A stretch of DNA of 5,507 bases from Geodermatophilaceae bacterium. GTDB lineage: Bacteria > Actinomycetota > Actinomycetes > Mycobacteriales > Geodermatophilaceae. The position numbers were made by a program, and so were the translations under genes. Positions 1 to 5,474 of the stretch are shown here, one piece after another. The first letter of the stretch is position 1. Each line of letters begins with the position of its first letter. The DNA lies in contig JACCTM010000198.1 of assembly GCA_013812385.1 (NCBI GenBank), positions 1 to 5,507 of the forward strand. Direction: 5' to 3'. The notes beneath the pieces were generated by a model that saw nothing but the letters and a program-made list of their open reading frames with translations, was not told where the DNA came from and made no database searches.

Positions 1-306
1 CCGGGCGGCGGACGGCGCTACAGCGCCCGGGACATCGCCCGGCTCCACGTTGTGGCCCGGCTGTCGCACGAGGAGGGGATCAACCTCGCCGGAATCAAAC
101 GGATCATCGAACTGGAATCGGCCGTCGTCCAGTTGCGACGCCGGTTGAACGAACTGGCCGATGAACTCGAGCTCGCCGAGCAGCGCCGCCTGGCGGCCGA
201 GGCCGCGGTGCACGCGTCGTACCGTCGCGATCTCGTGCCGTTCAGACCGGCGGATCAGCAATCGATGCTGGTCCACCGCCCCCGCAAGCCTGGCCCGCAT
301 GGCTGA
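1..306 (+). CDS. hspR: HspR, MerR-family heat-shock repressor (5' end cut off)
   Basis: This is the C-terminal 101 residues of HspR, open from base 1 and ending at TGA 304-306; the start and most of the MerR DNA-binding domain lie off the window. In actinobacteria HspR binds HAIR inverted repeats at the dnaK operon (and often clpB) and represses them, using DnaK as co-repressor. The visible part starts with the end of the winged-helix wing (GGGRRYSARDIARL), then the family signature EEGINLAGIKRIIELE. A Leu/Glu/Arg-rich helix follows, the expected dimerisation coiled coil. The C-terminal tail SMLVHRPRK resembles the ALVVWKPRR tail of mycobacterial HspR, a segment implicated in DnaK contact; here about five residues (PGPHG) follow it. 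In this lineage hspR usually ends a dnaK-grpE-dnaJ-hspR operon, so those genes probably lie upstream (inference). The next gene, osmC, is convergent. Identification is strong; the exact gene length is unknown. Confidence 0.94.
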   Translation, partial: PGGGRRYSARDIARLHVVARLSHEEGINLAGIKRIIELESAVVQLRRRLNELADELELAEQRRLAAEAAVHASYRRDLVPFRPADQQSMLVHRPRKPGPHG

Positions 307-331
307 GCCCAATTGCCGTCAGTCCAGCCAG

Positions 332-349
332 TTCGCCGTTATGCGCACA
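332..349 (+). repeat. 18-bp direct repeat, copy 1 (solitary half of the downstream palindrome)
   Basis: The 18 bases TTCGCCGTTATGCGCACA occur here and again, identically, at 373-390, 41 bp apart. Copy 2 is the left arm and loop of the palindrome at 371-400. Copy 1 lacks a matching right arm of its own: TTGGTCACGG follows instead. Its TTCGCCGTT (332-340) could pair with AACGGCGAA (390-398) as an alternative to the local hairpin. Confidence 0.8.
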
Positions 350-370
350 TTGGTCACGGCCGGGCCGGTT

Positions 371-400
371 TCTTCGCCGTTATGCGCACAACGGCGAAGA
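371..400. terminator. 30-bp palindrome between convergent hspR and osmC, probable bidirectional terminator
   Basis: Arms TCTTCGCCGTT (371-381) and AACGGCGAAGA (390-400) are perfect 11-bp complements. Inside, TGCGCA (383-388) is itself palindromic, so only the A382/C389 pair is mismatched. It lies 65 bp after the hspR stop and 17 bp after the osmC stop, the expected place for a shared terminator of two convergent genes. No T-run follows it on either strand, which is common in high-GC actinobacteria but weakens the call. The extra half-copy upstream suggests it could instead be a dispersed REP-type repeat that also stops transcription. Confidence 0.55.
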
Positions 401-416
401 GGAACGGTGAGCCGGG

Positions 417-854
417 TCAGTCGAGTGCGGCGTCCAAGGTGATCTCGACGCCGGTCAGCGCCTTGCTCACCGGGCAGCCCTTCTTGGCCGATTCCGCGAT
501 CTTGGCGAAGCCTTCGTCGTCCAGCCCGTCGACCTCACCGCGCACGGTCAGCTTGATCCCGGTCAGCTGGAGGCCACCCGCGGGATCCGGGCCGACCGAG
601 ACATCGGCGGTGACTTCCAGGCTCTGCGGAGTTCCGCCGGCTCTGACGATCAGCCCGGACAGAGACATGGCGTAACAGGAGGAATGGGCGGCTGCGATCA
701 GTTCCTCCGGACTGGTGGTTCCGTCGGCGTCCTCGGCCGCGCGCTTGGGGAAGGTCACGTCGTAGGTGCCGACCTTCGAGCTGTACAGCTCGACCTGGCC
801 GGAGCCTTCGAACAGCGACCCGGTCCAAGCAGTACGTGCGGTACGGGTGGGCAT
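417..854 (-). CDS. osmC: OsmC-family organic hydroperoxide reductase
   Basis: A 145-residue cytoplasmic thiol peroxidase of the OsmC/Ohr family, close to the 143 residues of E. coli OsmC. The family reduces organic hydroperoxides with a reactive Cys, forming a disulfide with a second Cys that lipoylated partners then reduce. Both cysteines are present: Cys60 in SPEELIAAAHSSCYAMSLS and Cys127 in KKGCPVSKAL. The helix carries the conserved Glu50/51, and Arg38 sits in the strand region where the family's active-site Arg is expected. The SPEEL...AAH and GCPVS motifs match OsmC better than Ohr. The ATG at 854 was chosen over upstream in-frame starts at 878 and 923. It gives the family's normal N-terminus (MPTRTARTAWTG) and has GGGGAA 10 bases upstream, while the longer forms would run into the palindrome. 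It is convergent with hspR and divergent from clpB, suggesting a stress-linked cluster. The family assignment is strong; the substrate is inferred. Confidence 0.93.
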   Translation of the reverse strand: MPTRTARTAWTGSLFEGSGQVELYSSKVGTYDVTFPKRAAEDADGTTSPEELIAAAHSSCYAMSLSGLIVRAGGTPQSLEVTADVSVGPDPAGGLQLTGIKLTVRGEVDGLDDEGFAKIAESAKKGCPVSKALTGVEITLDAALD

Positions 855-862
855 GGCTGCAG

Positions 863-936
863 TATTCCCCGCGATCATGGAGCGGTGACCAGATTTCGGT
901 CCGGAAAGTGGCCACAGCTCCATGATCGCGGCAATA
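863..936. repeat. Long imperfect palindrome in the osmC/clpB divergent intergenic region
   Basis: CCGCGATCATGGAGC (869-883) and GCTCCATGATCGCGG (917-931) are perfect 15-bp inverted arms. The symmetry continues both ways. Outward, TATT (863-866) matches AATA (933-936) across a CC-versus-C bulge. Inward, GGTGACCA (884-891) is mostly complementary to TGGCCACA (909-916), and the centre CGGTCCG at 897-903 is symmetric around T900. It nearly fills the gap between the osmC start (854) and the clpB start (947). It resembles neither HAIR (CTTGAGT-N7-ACTCAAG) nor CIRCE. It could be a two-way operator, an RNA hairpin in the clpB leader, or a dispersed REP/MITE-like element; the sequence alone does not decide. 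Confidence 0.85.
865..870 (-). promoter_or_regulatory. Ribosome binding site for osmC
   Basis: On the minus strand GGGGAA lies 10 bases before the ATG at 854. It supports that start over the longer in-frame alternatives. It overlaps the outer end of the large dyad between osmC and clpB, so any folding or protein binding there could affect osmC translation (inference). Confidence 0.5.
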
Positions 937-939
937 GTT

Positions 940-944
940 GGAGC
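940..944 (+). promoter_or_regulatory. Putative clpB ribosome binding site, able to pair with the upstream dyad arm
   Basis: GGAGC at 940-944 is the only Shine-Dalgarno-like run before the clpB ATG (947), but its spacing is only 2-3 bases, shorter than usual. TGGAGC (939-944) repeats the inner end of the left dyad arm (878-883). The GCTCCA of the right arm (917-922) can therefore pair with either one. Confidence 0.35.
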
Positions 945-946
945 AA

Positions 947-3538
947 ATGGAGTCGAAGCTCACCACCCGCGCGCAGGAGGCGGTCACCGCCGCTCAGCGA
1001 CTGGCCGTCTCTGCCGGTCATCCGGCGCTGGACTCGGTCCATCTGTTGCAGGCGCTACTCGAGCAGAGTGACGGCATCGCCGTACCGCTCCTAGAGGCTG
1101 GCGGTGCCGACCCGGCGCAGGTACGGGCGGCCGCGACGGCAGCGGTGGGCCGGCTCCCGCGTGCGAGTGGATCGACCGTGTCCGCTCCGGCACCCTCCCG
1201 GGATCTGCTCCGAGTCCTGAACGCCGCCGGGGAGCAGGCGACCGCGCTGGGGGATGAGTACGTCTCCACCGAGCATCTGCTGGTCGCCCTCGCCTCAGTG
1301 GGTGGCGCGGCCGCCACGGTGCTGACCAACGCCGGCGCCACCGCGGAGGCATTGACCGCCGCATTCCGGACCGTTCGCGGCAATCGGCGGATCACCACTC
1401 CCGATCCCGAGGCGACGTACAAGTCCCTGGAGAAGTACGCCGTCGACCTGACCGAGCGTGCTCGGGAAGGCAAGCTGGACCCGGTCATCGGCCGGGACAC
1501 CGAGATTCGCCGGGTGGTGCAGGTCCTGTCCCGCCGCACCAAGAACAACCCGGTGCTGATCGGCGAGCCAGGTGTCGGAAAGACCGCGATCGTCGAGGGT
1601 TTGGCCCAGCGGATCATCGCCGGTGACGTACCGGAAAGTCTCAAGGGCAAGCGGCTGATGTCGCTGGACCTGTCCGCGATGGTCGCCGGGGCGAAGTACC
1701 GCGGTGAGTTCGAGGAACGGCTCAAGGCCGTCCTGTCCGAGATCACCGACTCGGCCGGCGAGATCGTCACCTTCATCGACGAACTGCACACGATCGTCGG
1801 GGCCGGAGCGACCGGCGACTCCGCGATGGACGCCGGCAACATGATCAAGCCGATGCTGGCCCGCGGCGAACTGCGGATGGTCGGCGCCACGACGCTGGAC
1901 GAGTACCGCGAGCACATCGAGAAGGACGCCGCGCTCGAGCGTCGCTTCCAGCCGGTGCTCGTCGGCGAACCCACGGTCGAGGACACCATCGGCATGCTGC
2001 GCGGGCTCAAGGAGCGCTACGAGGTCCATCACGGCGTACGGATCACCGACGCTGCGATCGTGTCCGCCGCGACGCTGTCCGACCGCTACGTCACCGCTCG
2101 CTTCCTGCCCGACAAGGCGATCGACCTGGTCGACGAGGCCGCCAGCCGGTTGCGCATGGAGATCGACTCCCGACCGGTCGAGGTGGACGAGGTCGAGCGG
2201 GTGGTGCGCCGGCTCGAGATCGAGGAGATGGCTCTGTCCAAAGAGGACGATCCCGCCTCGCAGGAGCGACTGTCGGCCCTCCGGGTCGACCTCGCCGACA
2301 GGCGCGAGACGCTCGCCGAGTTGACGGCGCGCTGGCAGCAGGACAAGGGAGCCATCGACCGGATCCGGATCGCCAAGGAGGAGCTGGAATCCGTCCGCTC
2401 GGAGTCGGACCGGGCCGAGCGCGATAGCGACCTGGCACGGGTCGCCGAGCTCCGGTACGGCCGAATCCCCGAGCTGGAGCGCCAATTGGCCGAGGCCGAG
2501 GTGTCGGTCCACAGTGGAGACTCGATGCTCACCGAGGAGGTCTCCGAACAGGACATCGCCGATGTCGTCGCGGCCTGGACGGGAATTCCGGCGGGGCGCC
2601 TGATGGAGGGCGAGACGGCGAAGCTGCTCCGGATGGAGCAGGTGCTGGCCACCCGGGTGGTCGGACAGCAGGTAGCCGTACAGGCGGTGGCCGATGCCGT
2701 ACGCCGGGCCCGTGCCGGAGTCTCGGACCCCAACCGACCGACGGGCTCGTTCCTGTTCCTCGGCCCGACCGGCGTCGGCAAGACTGAGCTGGCGAAAGCG
2801 TTGGCCGAGTTCCTCTTCGACGACGAGCGGGCGATGGTCCGGGTTGACATGAGCGAGTACGGCGAGAAGCACTCGGTGGCCCGGCTGGTCGGTGCCCCAC
2901 CGGGATACGTCGGCTATGAGGCTGGCGGCCAGCTCACCGAGGCGGTACGGCGGCGCCCGTACACCGTCGTGCTGCTCGACGAGGTCGAGAAGGCCCATCA
3001 GGATGTCTTCGACGTCTTGTTGCAGGTCCTCGACGACGGCCGGCTGACTGACGGTCAGGGCCGAACTGTGGACTTCCGCAACGCGTTGTTGATCCTGACC
3101 TCGAACCTCGGGTCCACGCTGATCGCCGATCAGGCTCTACCCGAGGCGAATCGCCGCGAGGCAGTGATGGAGGTCGTACGCCGGCACTTCAAGCCGGAGT
3201 TCTTGAACAGACTCGACGATGTCGTCATGTTCAATTCCCTTGGTGCTGAAGAGCTCACGCACATCGTCGACATCCAGGTCGACCAGCTGGCCCGCCGGCT
3301 GTCGGCTCGACGGCTGACCCTCGAGGTCACTCCGGCGGCTCGGGAATGGTTGGCGCTCGGCGGCTTCGATCCGGTCTATGGTGCGCGTCCGCTGCGGCGT
3401 CTCGTCCAGTCCGCCATCGGTGACTCGCTGGCCCGCGCGCTGTTGGCCGGCGAGATCCGGGACGGGGACACCGTCGCCGTCGACGTCGTACCGGGTGAGG
3501 ATCGCCTGACGGTGGGGACAACGAAGGCCGTGACGTGA
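947..3538 (+). CDS. clpB: ClpB, AAA+ protein disaggregase (Hsp100)
   Basis: An 863-residue, full-length ClpB, the cytoplasmic hexameric ATPase that works with DnaK/DnaJ/GrpE to thread and rescue aggregated proteins. The N-domain covers about residues 1-145 (double Clp-N repeats). NBD1 has Walker A GEPGVGKT (206-213), pore loop KYRG (250-253), Walker B D278-E279 and Arg fingers R332/R333. The M-domain coiled coil (about 409-528) is uninterrupted and keeps W463 and Y504, which separates it from ClpA/ClpC. NBD2 has Walker A GPTGVGKT (606-613), pore loop GYVGY (653-657), Walker B D678-E679, sensor 1 TSN (718-720), Arg finger R755 and sensor 2 GARPLRR (812-818). No ClpP-docking tripeptide loop was seen. 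ATG 947 was chosen over the in-frame TTG 938 because MESKLTTRAQEA matches ClpB N-termini (LTTKSQEA). No HAIR box precedes it; the leader is filled by a large dyad. The gene appears intact. Confidence 0.98.
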   Translation: MESKLTTRAQEAVTAAQRLAVSAGHPALDSVHLLQALLEQSDGIAVPLLEAGGADPAQVRAAATAAVGRLPRASGSTVSAPAPSRDLLRVLNAAGEQATALGDEYVSTEHLLVALASVGGAAATVLTNAGATAEALTAAFRTVRGNRRITTPDPEATYKSLEKYAVDLTERAREGKLDPVIGRDTEIRRVVQVLSRRTKNNPVLIGEPGVGKTAIVEGLAQRIIAGDVPESLKGKRLMSLDLSAMVAGAKYRGEFEERLKAVLSEITDSAGEIVTFIDELHTIVGAGATGDSAMDAGNMIKPMLARGELRMVGATTLDEYREHIEKDAALERRFQPVLVGEPTVEDTIGMLRGLKERYEVHHGVRITDAAIVSAATLSDRYVTARFLPDKAIDLVDEAASRLRMEIDSRPVEVDEVERVVRRLEIEEMALSKEDDPASQERLSALRVDLADRRETLAELTARWQQDKGAIDRIRIAKEELESVRSESDRAERDSDLARVAELRYGRIPELERQLAEAEVSVHSGDSMLTEEVSEQDIADVVAAWTGIPAGRLMEGETAKLLRMEQVLATRVVGQQVAVQAVADAVRRARAGVSDPNRPTGSFLFLGPTGVGKTELAKALAEFLFDDERAMVRVDMSEYGEKHSVARLVGAPPGYVGYEAGGQLTEAVRRRPYTVVLLDEVEKAHQDVFDVLLQVLDDGRLTDGQGRTVDFRNALLILTSNLGSTLIADQALPEANRREAVMEVVRRHFKPEFLNRLDDVVMFNSLGAEELTHIVDIQVDQLARRLSARRLTLEVTPAAREWLALGGFDPVYGARPLRRLVQSAIGDSLARALLAGEIRDGDTVAVDVVPGEDRLTVGTTKAVT

Positions 3539-3544
3539 TGGGGG

Positions 3545-3575
3545 CGAGGTCGGCTAGCCGCCGACGCTGTCCTCG
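3545..3575. terminator. Weak hairpin at the clpB / DUF4190 convergent junction
   Basis: GTCGGC (3549-3554) and GCCGAC (3560-3565) form a 6-bp stem around the stop codon of the minus-strand gene. Flanking CGAG (3545-3548) and CTCG (3572-3575) could extend it across an internal loop. Only 15 bp separate the two convergent stop codons, so any shared terminator must overlap coding sequence. There is no T-run on either side. It may simply reflect GC-rich composition. Confidence 0.3.
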
Positions 3576-3982
3576 ATGCAGCTCTGCAGTTGCTGCTCGG
3601 TGATGTCCGCGCCGAACTGGTCCTGGCAGTCCGAGGCGATCCGGACTGCGACGATGACCAGCACGGTGCCGACGACGGCGGCCAGGACGCCGGTGACCAA
3701 GCCGGCGATGGCCATCCCCTTGTTGCTGACCCGGTCGGTCCGCGCCCGGGCCAGTGCTATCCCGCCGAAGATGACCGCCAGGACGCCCAGGATGATTCCT
3801 GGAAAGGACAGCCAGCTGGTGGCCAGGGCCAGGATTCCGAGAATCAGTGACGTGATGGCCAGCCCGTTGCGGGCCGCGGGCCGGCCGTAGGGCTGCCCCT
3901 GGCCTGGAACGCTCGGCGGCGGATACCCGTAACCATAGGGGTTCTGATCCGAAGGCGGTGGGGGCGGCGCAGGCGTCGACAT
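3554..3982 (-). CDS. DUF4190-type small membrane protein with Pro/Gly/Tyr-rich N-terminus
   Basis: A 142-residue protein of a common actinobacterial type with unknown function. Residues 1-37 are low-complexity and rich in Pro, Gly, Tyr and Gln (MSTPAPPPPPSDQNPYGYG), probably a disordered cytoplasmic tail. Residues 40-80 form two closely spaced hydrophobic helices (NGLAITSLILGILAL; PGIILGVLAVIFGGIALARA). After the basic loop RTDRVSNKG, a third helix follows (MAIAGLVTGVLAAVVG to about 114). The repeated GLAITSLxLGIL and GMAIAGLVTGVL pattern is typical of DUF4190. The C-terminal 25 residues are acidic and hold two cysteines (119 and 135), which could form a disulfide if the tail is outside the cell (inference). 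The start is uncertain. ATG 3982 gives the usual MSTP N-terminus with GGTGGG close upstream; ATG 4018 or 4024 would add 12-14 residues and lacks a ribosome site. It is convergent with clpB and divergent from the next membrane protein. Confidence 0.82.
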   Translation of the reverse strand: MSTPAPPPPPSDQNPYGYGYPPPSVPGQGQPYGRPAARNGLAITSLILGILALATSWLSFPGIILGVLAVIFGGIALARARTDRVSNKGMAIAGLVTGVLAAVVGTVLVIVAVRIASDCQDQFGADITEQQLQSCIEDSVGG

Positions 3983-4087
3983 CTGCCCACCGTAGTGAGC
4001 CTGCCCGTTGGCCGACATCAGCATGAGAACGACACTGTCGCCGCGGCTCGGCGGCCGCCTCTTGGCCGGCCCTGGCAAGCTGCCAGG
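3983..4087. promoter_or_regulatory. Divergent intergenic region with a hairpin abutting a start codon
   Basis: This 105-bp gap must hold the promoters of two outward-facing membrane protein genes, but I cannot assign -35/-10 boxes with confidence. Its clearest element is CCTGGCA-AGC-TGCCAGG at 4071-4087, a perfect 7-bp inverted repeat with a 3-base spacer that ends directly at the ATG of the plus-strand gene (4088). It leaves no ordinary Shine-Dalgarno spacing: only AGG touches the ATG. It may be an operator or a leader hairpin. Confidence 0.45.
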
Positions 4088-4564
4088 ATGCCTGACACCA
4101 CGAAGGGTCCAACTCCGGCGCCCACCGACCGGATGCCCACGACGGCGAAGGTTGCGGCCATCCTGCTCGGCTTCCTGGGTCTCCTCCTCCTGGTCAATGC
4201 AGTTCTGGGGTTCACCGGACTCGGGTCGATCCTCGACGAATTCGCGAAGGCCGCCCGCGACCGCGATGTCACTTTCGACCGGGCTGCGGCGAGCAGCCAG
4301 CTGACGACGCTGTTCGCGGCCGGCGCTGTCCTCGGGCTGTTGGCCGCTGTCTCGTGCGTCCTGTTGGCCAAGCGGCACAAGGCCGGCCGATTGCTGGGCA
4401 TCGCCTGCGCGGGCATCCAGCTGTCCCTTGCCGTCTTCAATGCGATCGGGGTCGGCGGACTGCTGAACTACACCCTGCTCCTGATCGTGCTCACGGTGGC
4501 GATCCTGGTGATGCTCTTCCGCAAGCAGACCGTCGACTGGCTGCGCACCGGGCCCTCCGACTGA
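4088..4564 (+). CDS. Hypothetical four-helix integral membrane protein
   Basis: I do not recognise this family. The 158-residue product begins with a short Thr/Pro-rich cytoplasmic segment (about 1-19). Four hydrophobic helices follow at roughly 20-43 (VAAILLGFLGLLLLVNAVLGF), 72-94, 99-122 and 124-144. It ends with a basic/polar tail (FRKQTVDWLRTGPSD). Between helices 1 and 2 lies an amphipathic, charged stretch (about 48-71, LDEFAKAARDRDVTFDRAA), the likeliest extracytoplasmic loop. No catalytic or ligand motif is visible. ATG 4088 was chosen because it precedes all helices and follows the leader dyad. ATG 4133 (MPTTAKV) is a real alternative, and an open frame back to 3995 gives an Arg-rich, unlikely extension. 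It lies 43 bp before the SDR gene on the same strand, so co-transcription is possible. Coding status is supported by the coherent membrane topology. Confidence 0.72.
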   Translation: MPDTTKGPTPAPTDRMPTTAKVAAILLGFLGLLLLVNAVLGFTGLGSILDEFAKAARDRDVTFDRAAASSQLTTLFAAGAVLGLLAAVSCVLLAKRHKAGRLLGIACAGIQLSLAVFNAIGVGGLLNYTLLLIVLTVAILVMLFRKQTVDWLRTGPSD

Positions 4565-4594
4565 GCTGGCACGCGCAACGAAAAGTCGCGCCAC

Positions 4595-4600
4595 TAGCCT
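4595..4600 (+). promoter_or_regulatory. Possible -10 box for a leaderless SDR transcript
   Basis: TAGCCT fits the actinobacterial TANNNT -10 pattern and ends 7 bases before the ATG at 4608, which would put the transcript start at or next to the A of the start codon. No Shine-Dalgarno run is visible before this ATG, consistent with leaderless translation. I see no clear -35 element, and the motif is short enough to occur by chance. Confidence 0.3.
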
Positions 4601-4607
4601 TCTAGTC

Positions 4608-5474
4608 ATGTCGCAGCACCCCAGCCAAGGTGTCGTCCCGGCTTCGCCTGGCCGCTCGACGTTTGACCCCAGCCAAGGTGTCGTCCCGGCGTCGCCTGGC
4701 CGCTCGACTGCACTGGTCACCGGCGGCACGGCCGGCATCGGTGCTGCTTTCGCCGCTCAACTCGCCCGCGAGGGAAGCGATCTCGTTCTGGTTGCGCGTA
4801 CGGAGTCCCGGCTCACCGACAAGGCGACGGAGCTGAGTGAGCGGTACGGCATCGCCGTGGAGACGATTGCCGCGGATCTGTCCACCGCCCACGGACTCGG
4901 CCGAGTCGAGGCCCGAGTGGCTGATGCCGGCGCGCCGATTCACCTACTGGTCAACAACGCGGGATTCGGACTGGCCGAGGACTTCCTGGACTCCGACGTC
5001 GCCGCGGAAGAAGAGATGCTGGCGGTCAACGTCCGTGCCGTGCTGCGGCTCACGCACGCCGCGCTGCCGGCGATGATCGAGCGCGGCTCCGGTGGGATCA
5101 TCAACGTCTCCTCGATGGCCGGCTCGGTGCCCACCGCCACCGGAGCAACCTATGCGGCCAGCAAGGCGTGGGTGACAGCATTCACCGAATCGCTGTCCAT
5201 GCTGGTGGCGGGCAAGGGCGTTGCGCTGACCGCGCTGTGCCCCGGCTTCACCCGTACCGAATTTCACGACCGGGTCGGGGTCTCCCGCGGTGGCGTACCA
5301 GAGCTTCTGTGGCTTGACGCCGATGATGTGGTGGCAGCCGGCCTTCGGGATCATCGGCGCGGCGCGGTCATCAGCGTTCCAGGCGTCCAGTACAAAGCGT
5401 CGGTGATCGGGTCTCGGCTGGTCCCACGCAGTGTCCTGCGCTGGGTGAGCGCTCGGGTGACGGCGGGAATCTAG
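4608..5474 (+). CDS. Short-chain dehydrogenase/reductase (classical SDR)
   Basis: A 288-residue NAD(P)-dependent oxidoreductase with one Rossmann fold. It has the cofactor motif TGGTAGIG (38-45), NNAG (116-119), active-site Asn141, Ser169 (NVSSMAG), Tyr182 and Lys186 (YAASK), then PGFTRTEF (212-219). Arg64 after the second strand (VARTESRL) favours NADPH over NADH (inference). Substrate cannot be read from sequence; such proteins are often annotated DltE-like or YqjQ-like. Compared with usual SDRs, which begin only a few residues before the TALVTGG strand, this one has about 30 extra N-terminal residues. They consist of two copies of PSQGVVPASPGRST, encoded by a 48-bp tandem duplication. No in-frame ATG, GTG or TTG lies between 4608 and the Rossmann motif, so the extension must be translated if the gene is expressed. 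It may be co-transcribed with the preceding membrane protein or have its own leaderless promoter. Confidence 0.93.
   Translation: MSQHPSQGVVPASPGRSTFDPSQGVVPASPGRSTALVTGGTAGIGAAFAAQLAREGSDLVLVARTESRLTDKATELSERYGIAVETIAADLSTAHGLGRVEARVADAGAPIHLLVNNAGFGLAEDFLDSDVAAEEEMLAVNVRAVLRLTHAALPAMIERGSGGIINVSSMAGSVPTATGATYAASKAWVTAFTESLSMLVAGKGVALTALCPGFTRTEFHDRVGVSRGGVPELLWLDADDVVAAGLRDHRRGAVISVPGVQYKASVIGSRLVPRSVLRWVSARVTAGI
4618..4708. repeat. 43-bp tandem direct repeat (48-bp period) inside the SDR start
   Basis: Bases 4618-4660 and 4666-4708 are identical except T4643/G4691, with a 48-bp period that preserves the reading frame (16 codons). Each unit (ACCCCAGCCAAGGTGTCGTC onward) can fold into a bulged hairpin, GCCA(A)GGTG against CGCCTGGC. 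TCG triplets at 4611-4613 and 4704-4706 flank the insert. Removing the 93 bases from 4611 to 4703 would leave ATG TCG ACT GCA CTG GTC, a typical SDR start (MSTALV). This suggests a repeat element that invaded the gene after the start codon and then duplicated (inference). Confidence 0.85.

Noticed and set aside
332..390. Short CRISPR-like pair from the two 18-bp copies
   Set aside because: There are only two copies, one is half of a longer palindrome, and there are no further units or cas genes.
313..675. Plus-strand frame of 120 codons opposite the OsmC gene
   Set aside because: It reads through the intergenic palindrome and is antisense to osmC, with a Ser/Pro/Thr-rich shadow composition.
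863..936. Rho-independent terminator interpretation of the large dyad
   Set aside because: It lies between two divergent gene starts, where nothing needs terminating, and no T-run follows either arm.
938..940. TTG as the clpB start
   Set aside because: It would add only MEQ, has no ribosome site before it and overlaps the putative GGAG; ATG 947 gives the conserved ClpB N-terminus.
1364..1400. Internal start producing a short ClpB lacking the N-domain, as in E. coli
   Set aside because: No in-frame ATG or GTG with a ribosome site is visible around the N-domain/NBD1 linker (residues about 140-160).
1295..2998. 567-codon open frame on the minus strand opposite clpB, plus other long antisense frames (1018-2010, 2086-2850)
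   Set aside because: These are typical high-GC shadow frames: low-complexity Arg/Ser/Asp/Gly-rich translations, no recognisable domain, and entirely antisense to an intact, motif-complete clpB.
3554..4738. Extension of the DUF4190 frame to a 394-residue protein starting at 4738
   Set aside because: The upstream part is antisense to the SDR start and the four-helix membrane protein and is low-complexity. The family-like N-terminus begins at 3982.
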